Positions 7,951 through 17,451 are shown, counted from the first letter of the stretch. The stretch: 64,000 bases of DNA from Streptomyces phaeoluteigriseus (GCF_001896135.2 NZ_MPOH02000020.1:62001-126000); one strand, 5' to 3'. The notes: a model not told the origin generated them from the letters alone. Program-made: numbers and translations.

Positions 7951-9501
7951 TCAGACCGCCATCGCCGCCCCGATCGACTCCCAGGCCTCGGGCAGCGCCG
8001 CCTCCACCAGCTCCGCCCGGCGCTCCTCCCTGGCGTACAGCACCCCGTAGGTGAAGGCGCTCTCCCCCGCCGCGTGCGCCCGGGCGGCGAGGTCGCACAG
8101 GGCCTCGCGGGTCATGACGCTGTCCTGGTGGTCGCCGAGCAGGCCCTGGAGGGACTTCATGAGACGGACCAGGTCGGCGGCCGGACCGCCGAGCGCGGGC
8201 GCGGCCGTCTCGGCGCAGTAGCGGGTCCGCTTGACCTTCTTGCGGGCATCGTGCAGGGCCAGGTCCCGGCCTGCGCCCGGCGGCTGTTCGAGCGCCTCCT
8301 CGACCAGTGCGGCGACCTGCCCGAAGTCCTTGCGTACGGCCTTGGCGAGCACCTTCTCCGGAGCGCCCGCGGCGGCCGGCAGCAGGGGCGGTTCGTCGAC
8401 CAGCCGGTCCAGCGTGGCCAGCAGTGCCAGATACCGCTCGCCGTCCAGTACGGCGACGAGGCGCCCGCGGGATCCGTCGCCGTGCGCCCGCGCCCAGGCG
8501 CGCAGCCGGTTGCGGACGGGGCCGGTGACCAGCGGGCGCGGGAGTGCGTCCAGGGCGGCCGTCAGCCGGTCGGTGAGCACCTCCTGGTCCCGGTCCACGC
8601 CGAGTTCCCCGGCGAGCCACTTCAGCTCCTCGCCGATCGGGTCGGTGACGGTGCGGTCGAGGACCTTGGCGTGGGAACGGAACGCGCTGCGCATCCGGCG
8701 GGTGGCCACGCGCATGCGGTGCACGGAGCGGGGGAGGTCCCGGCGGACGGCCGGATCCAGCCCGATGATCGCGGCCCGCTGGGCGCGCAGGAAGACCAGG
8801 ACATGGTCCCCGGCGGTCACCGGAGTGATGGAGGCGTTCGCCCCGGCGGCCGGCTTTCCGTCCTGGCGGGCCTTCGGCTTCGTCTTCGCCCTTCTCTTCC
8901 GTCCCGGTTCGGTCTCCGCAATGGCCCGCGCCAGCTTCGACGCCGACCCGGACGGCCGCACCCCCGCCTTGCGGAGCCGCTTGTCGACCTTGTCGAGGAA
9001 GTCCGGGTCGCCGCCGTCGGCGAGTTCCACCTCGATCTCGGTCCACCGGGCGGAGCCGCCGTCACCGGTCAGCCGGTCGGCGCGCACCGTGTCCACGCTG
9101 ACCTCGGCGAGCAGCCGGCCCTCGTCGTCGACCAGGTGGCGTACGTCGCGGGCGGAGCGGAGCCGGACCACCGGCGCCAGTTCGGCGTCCCGTACGTGGG
9201 AGCGGATCAGCCCGGCCAGGGCGCGCGGGAGGGTGTCGGACAGCGGTGCCCGTATCTCGTCGCGGACGCCGGGGGCGACCGGGAACTTGAGGTGCCAGCC
9301 CGCGTCGGAGCCGCCGGTGCGGCGCCGCAGGGTGAGGGAGGCGGCCAGGAGCCGCGCGTCGGCGGTGTCGTAGTAGGTGGCGTCCAGTTCGGCGACGCCC
9401 TTGTCGAGGACGGCCGCGACCCCGGTGACGCCCGTGAGGTCGGGCAGCCCACCGTCATCGGACTCGTACTTGCGCTCGATCTCGCGCTTCGTCTCCGCCA
9501 T
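7951..9501 (-). CDS. CYTH and CHAD domain-containing protein
   Basis: The 516-residue protein opens with the CYTH (triphosphate tunnel) signature EIERKY, the ExExK motif that coordinates metal-triphosphate, and continues with the alternating Glu/Arg/Lys strands of that fold to about residue 200. After a basic linker (GRKRRAKTKPKARQDG) comes the all-helical CHAD domain with its conserved histidine/arginine helix HRMRVATRRMRSAFRSH. The two domains together suggest a polyphosphate-binding or triphosphatase role, as known for the families; activity is not proven by sequence. Encoded on the same strand as the radical SAM gene, 88 bases upstream of it. The 295-base gap to rodA holds a MITE-like element. 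Confidence 0.9.
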   Translation of the reverse strand: MAETKREIERKYESDDGGLPDLTGVTGVAAVLDKGVAELDATYYDTADARLLAASLTLRRRTGGSDAGWHLKFPVAPGVRDEIRAPLSDTLPRALAGLIRSHVRDAELAPVVRLRSARDVRHLVDDEGRLLAEVSVDTVRADRLTGDGGSARWTEIEVELADGGDPDFLDKVDKRLRKAGVRPSGSASKLARAIAETEPGRKRRAKTKPKARQDGKPAAGANASITPVTAGDHVLVFLRAQRAAIIGLDPAVRRDLPRSVHRMRVATRRMRSAFRSHAKVLDRTVTDPIGEELKWLAGELGVDRDQEVLTDRLTAALDALPRPLVTGPVRNRLRAWARAHGDGSRGRLVAVLDGERYLALLATLDRLVDEPPLLPAAAGAPEKVLAKAVRKDFGQVAALVEEALEQPPGAGRDLALHDARKKVKRTRYCAETAAPALGGPAADLVRLMKSLQGLLGDHQDSVMTREALCDLAARAHAAGESAFTYGVLYAREERRAELVEAALPEAWESIGAAMAV

Positions 9502-9615
9502 GGACCGAATCTAGTGGCGGTCGAGCCCGGACGGCAGGGCCGACCGGGCTCGACATTCCCGCCACACGCGAGGAGAACGGCAGGTGACCTGGCGCTCGAG
9601 CCAGTTGAGGTCTAG

Positions 9616-9796
9616 GGCCTGTCGTTCGGATCACGCCGCAGACGCGGGGCCCGGCACGCGCATCTGCCGCGTTGTCGTCACTCGCCGACGCTCCGCGTCG
9701 ACTCCCTCCTCCGCCTCGCGGTTGCACGCACCAGGCCCCGCTCACCGCGCTGGACAGCACCGTCGATTTCCTGCGACCTGATCCAAACGACAGGCG
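9616..9796. mobile_element. MITE-like element, copy 1 (181 bp)
   Basis: Terminal inverted repeats of 18 bases match at 16 positions: GGCCTGTCGTTCGGATCA at 9616-9633 and TGATCCAAACGACAGGCG at 9779-9796. Both ends are flanked by CTAG (9612-9615 and 9797-9800), which looks like a target-site duplication. The right-hand CTAG contains the TAG stop codon of rodA. No open frame of note is inside. A second copy is at 29879-30059, of the same length and with roughly twenty differences. Ends and target resemble IS5-family elements that insert at CTAG; that assignment is inference. Confidence 0.8.
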
Positions 9797-10996
9797 CTAG
9801 GCCGACATCGGGCGCTGCACCTGGATCGACTGCAACAGCCCCACCGCGACCCACACCGCGAACATCGATGTGCCGCCGTAGGACACGAACGGCAGGGGCA
9901 GACCGGTGACCGGCATGATGCCGAGGGTCATGCCGATGTTCTCGAAGGACTGGAAGGCGAACCAGGCGACGATCCCGGCGGCGACGATCGTGCCGTACAG
10001 CTCGGTCGTCTCGCGGGCGATGCGGCAGGCCCGCCACAGGACGATGCCGAGCAGCACGATGATGACGCCGCCGCCGACGAAGCCCAGTTCCTCGCCGGCC
10101 ACGGTGAACACGAAGTCCGTCTGCTGCTCGGGGACGAACTGGCCGGTGGTCTGCGAGCCCTCGAACAGCCCGGACCCGGTGAGCCCGCCCGAACCGATCG
10201 CGATGCGCGCCTGGTTGGTGTTGTAGCCGACGCCCGCGGGGTCGAGGCTGGGGTTGGCGAAGGCGGCGAAGCGCGCGATCTGGTAGTCGTCCAGGATGTG
10301 CAGCTGCCAGACGGCGATCGCGCCGGCCGCGCCCGCGCCGAGGAGCCCGAAGACCCACCGGTTGGAGGCGCCGGAGGCCAGCAGCACGCCCAGCACGATG
10401 ATCACCATGACCATGACGGACCCGAGGTCCGGCATCAGCATGACGATCAGCATCGGTACGGCGGCCAGGCCGAGGGACTGGAGCACCGTGCGCTGGTCGG
10501 GGTAGAGCTTGTCGCCCGCGTCGACCCGGGCCGCCAGCAGCATCGCCATGCCCAGGATGATCGTGATCTTCACGAACTCCGAGGGCTGGAGCGAGAATCC
10601 GCCGCCGAGCTGGATCCAGGAGTGCGCGCCGTTGACGGTGGAGCCCAGCGGGGTGAGCACCAGCAGGATCAGCAGCACCGACAGGCCGTACAGGACGGGG
10701 ACGGCGTTGCGCAGGGTGCGGTGGCCGAGCCAGACCGTGCCCACCATCAGGGCGAGCCCGATACCGGTGTTGAGCAGGTGCCGGACCAGGAAGAAGTACG
10801 GGTCGCCCTGGTTGATGTCGGTGCGGTTGCGGGTCGCCGAGTACACCAGCAGGGAGCCGATCAGCGACAGCGCGACGGCCGCCAGCAGTATCGGCCAGTC
10901 CAGTCGGCGGGCCAGCGAGTCGCGGGCGAAGACCCGCGTCCAGCCGGCCCGTTCGGGCCCGTACCCGGAGACGGAGAAGCCGTTCGCCCCGGTCAT
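9797..10996 (-). CDS. rodA: SEDS family peptidoglycan polymerase RodA (Sfr)
   Basis: The 399-residue protein has about ten transmembrane helices and the SEDS motifs QFVPEQQTDFVFTVAGEE (catalytic aspartate in TDF) and GLPLPFVSYGG near the C-terminus. It polymerises lipid II glycan strands together with the cognate class B PBP, whose gene directly precedes it with an overlapping stop/start (10993-10996). In S. coelicolor the orthologue (sfr, SCO2607) belongs to the mre spore-wall cluster, which is reproduced here in the same order. The TAG stop sits in the CTAG flank of a MITE-like element, so the coding end is preserved. Confidence 0.95.
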   Translation of the reverse strand: MTGANGFSVSGYGPERAGWTRVFARDSLARRLDWPILLAAVALSLIGSLLVYSATRNRTDINQGDPYFFLVRHLLNTGIGLALMVGTVWLGHRTLRNAVPVLYGLSVLLILLVLTPLGSTVNGAHSWIQLGGGFSLQPSEFVKITIILGMAMLLAARVDAGDKLYPDQRTVLQSLGLAAVPMLIVMLMPDLGSVMVMVIIVLGVLLASGASNRWVFGLLGAGAAGAIAVWQLHILDDYQIARFAAFANPSLDPAGVGYNTNQARIAIGSGGLTGSGLFEGSQTTGQFVPEQQTDFVFTVAGEELGFVGGGVIIVLLGIVLWRACRIARETTELYGTIVAAGIVAWFAFQSFENIGMTLGIMPVTGLPLPFVSYGGTSMFAVWVAVGLLQSIQVQRPMSA

Positions 10997-13251
10997 GTGC
11001 GCTTCCTCCGGGTTCCCCGCCGGCGCGCTCGCCGCCGCGTGTCACGGTTGGTGGACTCCGGCGAGGCGACGGTCGCCGCCGGTTGTGTCCCGCCGGGGGT
11101 GGGCGTGCCCCCCTCGGTGGCCTTCTGGTAGGTCTGCTGCTCCTTCGCCGGGTCCTTGGAGATCTTCGGGGAGGCGATCGTGCCGTCCGTCTTGATCTTC
11201 GGCAGGTCCTTCTGCGGGGTGGGCAGCAGCGCGTTCTTCTTGTTGATCACGCCGTCGTCCGAGACGCCGTAGAGAGCGTCGTATATGTTCCGCACGGCCG
11301 GACCGGAGGCACCGGAACCCGTACCACCCTGGGAGATCGTCATCACGATCGAGTAGTCATCGGTGTACGTGGCGAACCAGGACGTCGTCTGCTTGCCGTA
11401 GACCTCGGCGGTGCCGGTCTTGGCGTGCATCTCGATCTTGTCCTGCGGCCAGCCGCCGAAGCGCCAGGCCGCCGTACCGCGGGTGGCCACGCCGGCGAGG
11501 GCGTCGTCCATCTGGGCCAGGGTCTGCTTGCTGACGGGCAGTCTGCCGTGGGCCTTCGGCGCGATCTCCTGGACCGTCCTGCCGTCGGGGCTGACGATGG
11601 CCTTGCCGACCGTCGGGTCGTACAGCGTGCCGCCGTTGGCGATGGCCGCGTAGATGGTGGCCATCTGGATCGGGGTCACGAGGGTGTCGCCCTGGCCGAT
11701 GGAGTAGTTGATCTCGTCACCGGCACGCATCTTGTTGCCCTCGAGGCAGTTCTCGTACGCGATCTTCTCGACGTAGCTGCCGTCCTTCTTGCCCGTCTTG
11801 CACCAGCCGGCCTTGTTGGCGTCCCAGTAGGACTGCTTCCACTCGCGGTCGGGGACGCGGCCGGTGACCTCGTTGGGGAGGTCGATGCCGGTCTCCTTGC
11901 CGAGGCCGAACTGGTGGGCGGTCTTGTAGAAGTAGTCCTTCGGCTTGCCCTTGGGGTCGATGCCGCCGTCCTTCTGCCACTCGCGGTGGGCGAGGGAGTA
12001 GAAGACGGTGTCGCAGGAGACCTCCAGGGCGCGGCCCAGGTCGATCGGGCCGTGGTTCTGGGACTCGAAGTTCTTGAAGACCTGGCCGCCGACCGAGTAC
12101 GAGCTGGAGCAGTTGTAGCGCCCGTCGAAGTCGTAGCCCGCCTGGACCGCGGCGGCCGTGGAGACCACCTTGAAGATGGAGCCGGGTGCCGCCTGACCCT
12201 GTATGGCCCTGTTGAGCAGGGGGTAGTTGGAGGACTTGCCGGTGAGCTTCTTGTAGTCCTTGGCGGAGATCCCGCCGACCCAGGCGTTCGGGTCGTAGTT
12301 CGGGTTGGACGCCATGGCGACCACGCGGCCGGTCCTGGACTCCATCACGACGACCGCGCCGGCATCGGCCTTGTAGTTCTCGTTGGTGTTCCTGTCGTGC
12401 TGCTTGCGGGCTTCCTTCATCGCCTCGTTCAGCTCGTACTCGGCGACTCGCTGGACGCGGGCGTCGATGCTGGTGACGAGGTTGGAGCCGGGCTGCGCCG
12501 GGTCGGCCTCGGCCTCGCCGATGACCCGGCCGAGGTTGTCGACCTCGTAGCGCGTGACGCCGGCCTTGCCGCGCAGTTCCTTGTCGTACTGGCGCTCCAG
12601 GCCGGAGCGGCCGACCTGGTCGGAGCGCAGGAAGGGCGAGTCGGTGTCCTGGGCCTTGGTGATCTCCGCGTCGGTGACCGGGGAGAGGTAGCCGAGGACC
12701 TGGGCGGTGTTGGCCGCGCCGGGGCTCGGGTAGCGGCGCATCGCCTCGGGCTCGGCGGTGATGCCGGGGAAGTCCTCGGCGCGCTCGCGGATCTGGAGGG
12801 CCTGCTTGGGCGTGGCTTCGTCGGTGATGGGGATCGGCTGGTAGGGCGAGCCGTTCCAGCAGGGCTGGGGGGTTTTCGCGTCGCACAGCCGGACCTTCTG
12901 AGCGACCTCCTCGGCGGTCATGCCGAGGACGGCTGCGAGCTTGGCCAGCACGGCCTTGCCGTCGTCCTTCTGCTTCAGCAGGTCGGTGCGGGAGGCGGAG
13001 ACGACGAGCCGTGTCTCGTTGTCCGCGAGGGGGACGCCCCGGGCGTCCAGGATGGAGCCGCGCACGGCGGGCTCGACGACCTGCTGGACGTGGTTGCCGG
13101 AGGCCTCCTTGGCGTACTCCGCGCCCTCACGGATCTGGAGGTACCACAGGCGGCCGCCGAGGGTGCCGAGGAGGGAGAGGACGAGGATCTGGATCACGAC
13201 GAGCCGGATCTGGACCCGTGGGGTCCGCCCGGTCTCGGGAATGTTGGTCAC
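10993..13251 (-). CDS. mrdA: Penicillin-binding protein 2 (class B transpeptidase)
   Basis: The 752-residue protein has a short cytosolic N-terminus, one transmembrane helix (IRLVVIQILVLSLLGTLGG), the PBP dimerisation domain, and a transpeptidase domain with the three active-site motifs SIFK (Ser nucleophile), SCD, and KTGTAE. The C-terminal tail is Pro/Thr/Lys-rich. It crosslinks peptidoglycan made by its partner RodA, the next gene, with which it overlaps by 4 bases. The gap to mreD (13252-13454) contains no gene I can support. The long PBP2 tail is typical of Streptomyces. Confidence 0.95.
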   Translation of the reverse strand: MTNIPETGRTPRVQIRLVVIQILVLSLLGTLGGRLWYLQIREGAEYAKEASGNHVQQVVEPAVRGSILDARGVPLADNETRLVVSASRTDLLKQKDDGKAVLAKLAAVLGMTAEEVAQKVRLCDAKTPQPCWNGSPYQPIPITDEATPKQALQIRERAEDFPGITAEPEAMRRYPSPGAANTAQVLGYLSPVTDAEITKAQDTDSPFLRSDQVGRSGLERQYDKELRGKAGVTRYEVDNLGRVIGEAEADPAQPGSNLVTSIDARVQRVAEYELNEAMKEARKQHDRNTNENYKADAGAVVVMESRTGRVVAMASNPNYDPNAWVGGISAKDYKKLTGKSSNYPLLNRAIQGQAAPGSIFKVVSTAAAVQAGYDFDGRYNCSSSYSVGGQVFKNFESQNHGPIDLGRALEVSCDTVFYSLAHREWQKDGGIDPKGKPKDYFYKTAHQFGLGKETGIDLPNEVTGRVPDREWKQSYWDANKAGWCKTGKKDGSYVEKIAYENCLEGNKMRAGDEINYSIGQGDTLVTPIQMATIYAAIANGGTLYDPTVGKAIVSPDGRTVQEIAPKAHGRLPVSKQTLAQMDDALAGVATRGTAAWRFGGWPQDKIEMHAKTGTAEVYGKQTTSWFATYTDDYSIVMTISQGGTGSGASGPAVRNIYDALYGVSDDGVINKKNALLPTPQKDLPKIKTDGTIASPKISKDPAKEQQTYQKATEGGTPTPGGTQPAATVASPESTNRDTRRRARRRGTRRKRT

Positions 13252-13454
13252 TGCGGCTGTCTCCCCCTCTCAGGGCGCGGACGTGTATGCCCGGATGTGT
13301 GTGCGCGTTCGTGTCCGTACGCATGATGAACGACCGGCCTGTGAGGCCCCGTTCCGCCCCGGCGGCCCCGTTCGGGTGAACCTTCGGGCGCCGTCTTCGC
13401 CACGGGCGCGGCCGGCACCGCGGCCGGGCTCACCCCGTGTCGACTCCCCCGTAC

Positions 13455-14126
13455 TCACAGCCGCTTGACCCCCTTGATGCGCCCGGCGCGGGCCGTCCGG
13501 GAACGGGCCGCCTTCATCTTCAGGCCGCTTCGCTGGCCGCCGATCCGCAGGCCGGTGCCTGAGGAGAGCCACCCGGAGGAGATGTCGGACGCCTTGCCGC
13601 CGGAGTTGGTGTCGGCCAGCGGGTCGTTGTCGGCGCGCCGGGCCAGGAACATCACGCCCGGCACGACGAAGGGGGCCAGCAGCAGGTCGTACAGGGCCGC
13701 AGAGAACAGCAGACCGGTGAGGCCGACGTGGCGGGCGGCGGTGTCGCCGACGAGGGCGCCGACACCGGCGTACAGCAGGGTGGAGCCGATCGCGGCGGCG
13801 ACCACCACGACCATCGGGCCGGTGGCCGACTTGATGCGGCCGGTCTCCGGTTTGACGAGCCCGGCGAGATAGCCGATGACGCACAGCACGAGGGCGTAGC
13901 GGCCGGCGGCGTGGTCGGCGGGCGGGGCGAGGTCGGCGAGCAGTCCGGCGCCGAAGCCGATGAGGGCGCCCCCGACATGGCCGTAGATCAGGGCGAGGCC
14001 CAGGACGGTGAGGAGGAGCAGGTCGGGGACGGCGCCGGGCAGGTGCAGGCGGGCGAGGACGCTCACCTGGATCACCAGGGCGACGACGATCAGCGGGACG
14101 GAGAGCAGGATCCGGTTGACGCGCAT
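13455..14126 (-). CDS. mreD: Rod shape-determining protein MreD
   Basis: The 223-residue membrane protein has five or six hydrophobic helices (starting MRVNRILLSVPLIVVALV) and a basic soluble tail rich in Ser/Arg/Lys (MKAARSRTARAGRIKGVKRL). MreD is the third component of the Mre complex, in the membrane with MreC and RodA/PBP2. Its gene follows mreC by 15 bases, so the two are co-transcribed. The long C-terminal tail is characteristic of Streptomyces MreD; sequence conservation in MreD is otherwise low, and the call leans on position in the cluster. Confidence 0.93.
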   Translation of the reverse strand: MRVNRILLSVPLIVVALVIQVSVLARLHLPGAVPDLLLLTVLGLALIYGHVGGALIGFGAGLLADLAPPADHAAGRYALVLCVIGYLAGLVKPETGRIKSATGPMVVVVAAAIGSTLLYAGVGALVGDTAARHVGLTGLLFSAALYDLLLAPFVVPGVMFLARRADNDPLADTNSGGKASDISSGWLSSGTGLRIGGQRSGLKMKAARSRTARAGRIKGVKRL

Positions 14127-14141
14127 GGGGATAGTCAGCTC

Positions 14142-15083
14142 CTACTGCTCTTCCTGGCCTTCGACGGGTGCGTTCGCGTTCGGGGTGACCGTGACGGTCA
14201 CCGTCGGCGTGGGGACCGGCTTGGGCTTGGTGGGCAGCACGGTGTCGCGCGGGTCCTTCTTCGGGGCCTCGACGACGACGCCGACGATGTCGAGCTTGGT
14301 GAAGCTGACGTACGGCGTGACGTAGAGGGTGCGGGTGAGGTCGCCGCCGGACGGGTCGACGCGGGAGACCACGCCGACCGGCACGCCGGGTACGAACGGC
14401 TTGTCGGCCTGCGAGCCGAAGGTGACCAGGCGGTCGCCCTTGCGCACCTCGGCCTTGCCGTTGAGGAGTTCTACGCGCAGTGGGCGGTCGCCCTGGCCGG
14501 AGGCGAAGCCCAGTTCGTCGGAGGCCTCCATGCGGGTGCCGACGGTGAAGTCGGGGTCGCTGGCGAGCAGGACGGTGGCGGTGTCGGGTCCGACGGTGGT
14601 CACGCGGCCGACGAGGCCGTCCCCGTTCAGGACGGTCATGTCGCGGGTGATGCCGTCGTGGGCGCCGACGTCGATGGTGACGGTCCAGGAGAAGCCCTGG
14701 GCCGCTCCGATCGCGATGACCTGGGCGCCCTTGATGCCGTACTGGCCGGCGCCGGCGGTCCTCAGCATCTTGTCGAGCTGTGCCAGCCGGCTGCGGTTGC
14801 GGTCGTCGCTGCCCAGTTTCGCCTCGAGGGCCGCGTTCTCCTTCTCCAGCGCGGCGAGCCGGTCATGGCGCTCACCCGAGTCGCGTACGGCGGAGACCGC
14901 GTTGCCGACGGGGTCCACCGCCGACGCCACCCCGTCCTCGATCGGACCGAAGACCGCGGACGCGGCCTGCCGGGCACCGTCGACCGGGGAGTCCTCTCCG
15001 CCGCGGATGTCCACCGTGATCAGCGCGAACGCGACGGCGACCAGCAGCACCAGGAGAAGCCGGCTCTCTCGTGTGTCCCTCAC
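14142..15083 (-). CDS. mreC: Rod shape-determining protein MreC
   Basis: The 313-residue protein has an N-terminal transmembrane helix (LLLVLLVAVAFALITV), a coiled coil (ERHDRLAALEKENAALEAKL), and the beta-barrel MreC core (GLVGRVTTVGPDTATVLLASDPDF). The C-terminus is Pro/Thr/Val-rich and ends EGQEEQ. MreC links the cytosolic MreB filament to the periplasmic-side PBPs; in streptomycetes the complex acts mainly in spore wall synthesis. It is followed by mreD after 15 bases and separated from mreB by 170 bases that contain a strong hairpin. Confidence 0.95.
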   Translation of the reverse strand: MRDTRESRLLLVLLVAVAFALITVDIRGGEDSPVDGARQAASAVFGPIEDGVASAVDPVGNAVSAVRDSGERHDRLAALEKENAALEAKLGSDDRNRSRLAQLDKMLRTAGAGQYGIKGAQVIAIGAAQGFSWTVTIDVGAHDGITRDMTVLNGDGLVGRVTTVGPDTATVLLASDPDFTVGTRMEASDELGFASGQGDRPLRVELLNGKAEVRKGDRLVTFGSQADKPFVPGVPVGVVSRVDPSGGDLTRTLYVTPYVSFTKLDIVGVVVEAPKKDPRDTVLPTKPKPVPTPTVTVTVTPNANAPVEGQEEQ

Positions 15084-15203
15084 GTGCGGCGGCCGTGCCC
15101 TTCCTCATAGGAATACGGGAATTCGGGTAGCCCCCGGGAAATTCCGAGGGGCTCGGTATGGGTTCTTTGGGATTCTTGAGATCTTATGCCTTGATATCAA
15201 CGA

Positions 15204-15239
15204 TCCGCCGTACGAGAGGCGATCATCTCGTACGGCGGA
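15204..15239 (-). terminator. Hairpin after mreB
   Basis: A perfect 14-bp inverted repeat, TCCGCCGTACGAGA / TCTCGTACGGCGGA, with an 8-base loop lies 15 bases beyond the mreB stop. It can end or attenuate transcription between mreB and mreC. Confidence 0.85.
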
Positions 15240-15253
15240 ATCGAAGCGTTACG

Positions 15254-16285
15254 TCATCTGCGCGGCGCCGCGTCCAGGACCTGCTGGAGCGCCTCGAACT
15301 CCTCGACGCACTTGCCGGATCCGAGCGCCACGCTGTCCAGCGGGTCCTCGGCGATGTGGATGGGCATGCCGGTCTCCCGGCGCAGCCGCTCGTCCAGGCC
15401 GCGCAGCAGGGCTCCGCCGCCGGTCAGGACGATTCCTCGGTCCATGATGTCGCCGGACAGCTCCGGCGGGCACTTGTCGAGGGTGGTCTTCACCGCGTCG
15501 ATGATCGCGTTGACGGGTTCCTCGATCGCCTTGCGTACTTCGGCGGCCGAGATGACGACGGTCTTGGGCAGCCCGGACACCAGGTCCCGCCCGCGGATTT
15601 CGGTGTGCTCGTCGGAGTCGAGGTCGTACGCCGAACCGATCGTGATCTTGATCTGCTCGGCCGTCCGCTCACCGAGAAGGAGGCTGTACTCCTTCTTGAT
15701 GTGCTGGATGATCGCGCTGTCCAGCTCGTCGCCCGCGACGCGGATGGACTGGGCGGTGACGATGCCGCCGAGCGAGATGACCGCGACCTCCGTGGTGCCG
15801 CCGCCGATGTCCACCACCATGTTGCCCGTGGCCTCGTGGACCGGCAGGCCGGAACCGATGGCCGCGGCCATGGGCTCCTCGATGATGTGCACCTGCCGGG
15901 CGCCGGCCTGCGTCGACGCCTCGATGACGGCGCGGCGCTCGACGCCCGTGATGCCCGAGGGCACACAGACGACGACCCGCGGCCTGGCCAGATACCGCCG
16001 CTTGTGGATCTTCAGAATGAAGTAGCGGAGCATCCGCTCGGTGATCTCGAAGTCGGCGATGACACCGTCCTTCAGCGGGCGCACGGCGACGATGTTGCCA
16101 GGGGTCCGCCCGATCATCTTCTTGGCTTCGGAGCCGACCGCGAGGATGCCACCGGTGTTGGTGTTGATCGCGACGACGGACGGCTCGTTGAGTACGATCC
16201 CGCGACCCCTGACGTACACCAGCGTGTTGGCGGTCCCGAGGTCGACAGCCATGTCACGGCCGATGAACGACATTGAGTTCCCCAT
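15254..16285 (-). CDS. mreB: Rod shape-determining protein MreB (bacterial actin)
   Basis: The 343-residue protein carries the actin-fold nucleotide motifs DLGTANTLVYVRG (phosphate 1), VVDIGGGTTEVAVISLGG (phosphate 2) and GIVLTGGGALLRGLDE (adenosine). It forms membrane-associated filaments guiding wall synthesis. The first ATG gives MGNSMSFIGRD; an internal ATG at 16273 (MSFIGRD) has a better-placed GGGGA ribosome binding site and may be the true start. The 322 bases upstream (16286-16607) contain no other gene and must hold the mreB promoter, together with the end signals of ndk. Confidence 0.96.
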   Translation of the reverse strand: MGNSMSFIGRDMAVDLGTANTLVYVRGRGIVLNEPSVVAINTNTGGILAVGSEAKKMIGRTPGNIVAVRPLKDGVIADFEITERMLRYFILKIHKRRYLARPRVVVCVPSGITGVERRAVIEASTQAGARQVHIIEEPMAAAIGSGLPVHEATGNMVVDIGGGTTEVAVISLGGIVTAQSIRVAGDELDSAIIQHIKKEYSLLLGERTAEQIKITIGSAYDLDSDEHTEIRGRDLVSGLPKTVVISAAEVRKAIEEPVNAIIDAVKTTLDKCPPELSGDIMDRGIVLTGGGALLRGLDERLRRETGMPIHIAEDPLDSVALGSGKCVEEFEALQQVLDAAPRR

Positions 16286-16571
16286 CAGGATTCGACTGGC
16301 CTTCCCATGAGCTCGTGAGGGCTTTTCAGGTCGGCGCGGTGGGTGCTGTGACGTGAAGGCTTACATCGTAAACGCGCCTGCACGAACACTGCGCGAGGGT
16401 CTTCGCCATTGTCAGCAGATGCCGCGGCGCCTCGCTTGTGGAGACGGTCCATCGGGGGCATGCGTTCCCCCGATCGCCACGCATATGCCGAAGGACGGCC
16501 GAAATCGTACGGCCGTCCCTGGTCAGGCGGAGAGGCCAAGTGACGACCCCTCAGAAAAATCCCCGAAACTT

Positions 16572-16593
16572 CCCCCGCCGACGAGTCCGGGGG
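16572..16593 (-). terminator. Weak hairpin after ndk
   Basis: CCCCCG (16572-16577) pairs with CGGGGG (16588-16593) over a 10-base loop, 15 bases beyond the ndk stop. The stem is short and purely GC, so terminator function is only suggested. Confidence 0.4.
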
Positions 16594-16607
16594 ATGCCGT
16601 CCGTGGC

Positions 16608-17021
16608 TCAGGCACGCCCGGGGAAGAAGATCTTCACCTCGCGCTCGGCGGACTCCTCGGAGTCGGAGGCGTGGATCAGGTTCTCGCGGACGATCACACC
16701 GAAGTCGCCGCGGATGGAGCCGGGGGCGGCGGCGATCGGGTCGGTCGGACCGGCCAGGGCGCGCACGCCCTCGATGACCCGCTCACCCTCGACGATCAGG
16801 GCGACGACCGGGCCGGAGGCCATGAACTGCACCAGCGGCTCGTAGAAGGGCTTGCCCTTGTGCTCGCCGTAGTGCTGCTCCAGGGTCTCCTGGTCCAGCG
16901 TGCGCAGTTCCAGCGCGGTGATCTGCCAGCCGGCCTTGCGCTCGATACGGCTGATGATCTCGCCGGTCAGGCCACGACGGACGGCGTCGGGCTTGAGGAG
17001 GACGAGGGTGCGCTGGCTCAC
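16608..17021 (-). CDS. ndk: Nucleoside diphosphate kinase
   Basis: The 137-residue protein matches the family length. It begins SQRTLVLLKPDAVRRGLTGE, containing the conserved KPD, and includes the active-site histidine in NLIHASDS, with the GSIRGDFG motif just before it. It transfers the gamma phosphate from ATP to other nucleoside diphosphates through phosphohistidine. The gene lies 64 bases downstream of the DUF4233 gene on the same strand. Confidence 0.97.
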   Translation of the reverse strand: MSQRTLVLLKPDAVRRGLTGEIISRIERKAGWQITALELRTLDQETLEQHYGEHKGKPFYEPLVQFMASGPVVALIVEGERVIEGVRALAGPTDPIAAAPGSIRGDFGVIVRENLIHASDSEESAEREVKIFFPGRA

Positions 17022-17085
17022 GGGGTGACTCCTTCTACTGCCGGTGTGCGGTGGGACGAGATTACAGGGCGTGTCCGGGCCCCTG

Positions 17086-17451
17086 TTACGCAGCGTCAGC
17101 AGTGTCCGAGGGGGAGGCGGCGGCCTGCGCGGCGAAGCGCGCCTTGGCCTCGTCGATCTCCCGGCCGTAGTGCACGGACGCCCACCACAGGGCCCCGAAG
17201 AGCAGGCCGAGGATGAACATCATCGGCACGACGAAGCCGCTGAGGACGAGGGCGATCTGGAGCGCCCAGCCGAGGGCGACGCCCCCGGGCCGGGTGACCA
17301 CACCGCACAGCAGCAGGCACAGGAACATCGCGATGCCGCACACCGTCCACACCGTGGACGGGGTGAGGTCGGCGTCCTTCATGGCGACCAGACCGGCGAA
17401 GCCGATGATGAAGAACTCGCCGATGAGGGTGGAGGAACAGAGCGTACGCAT
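17086..17451 (-). CDS. DUF4233 domain-containing membrane protein
   Basis: The 121-residue protein begins MRTLCSSTLIGEFFIIGFAG and has four hydrophobic helices (LIGEFFIIGFAGLVAM, VWTVCGIAMFLCLLLCGVV, WALQIALVLSGFVVPMMF, LGLLFGALWWASVHYG) followed by a short charged tail. DUF4233 genes lie directly after folC in actinobacteria, and this one starts 11 bases past the folC stop, so they are co-transcribed. Function unknown. With the sequence as given, a frameshifted valS frame appears to read through folC into this gene; that fusion is an artefact. Confidence 0.88.
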   Translation of the reverse strand: MRTLCSSTLIGEFFIIGFAGLVAMKDADLTPSTVWTVCGIAMFLCLLLCGVVTRPGGVALGWALQIALVLSGFVVPMMFILGLLFGALWWASVHYGREIDEAKARFAAQAAASPSDTADAA

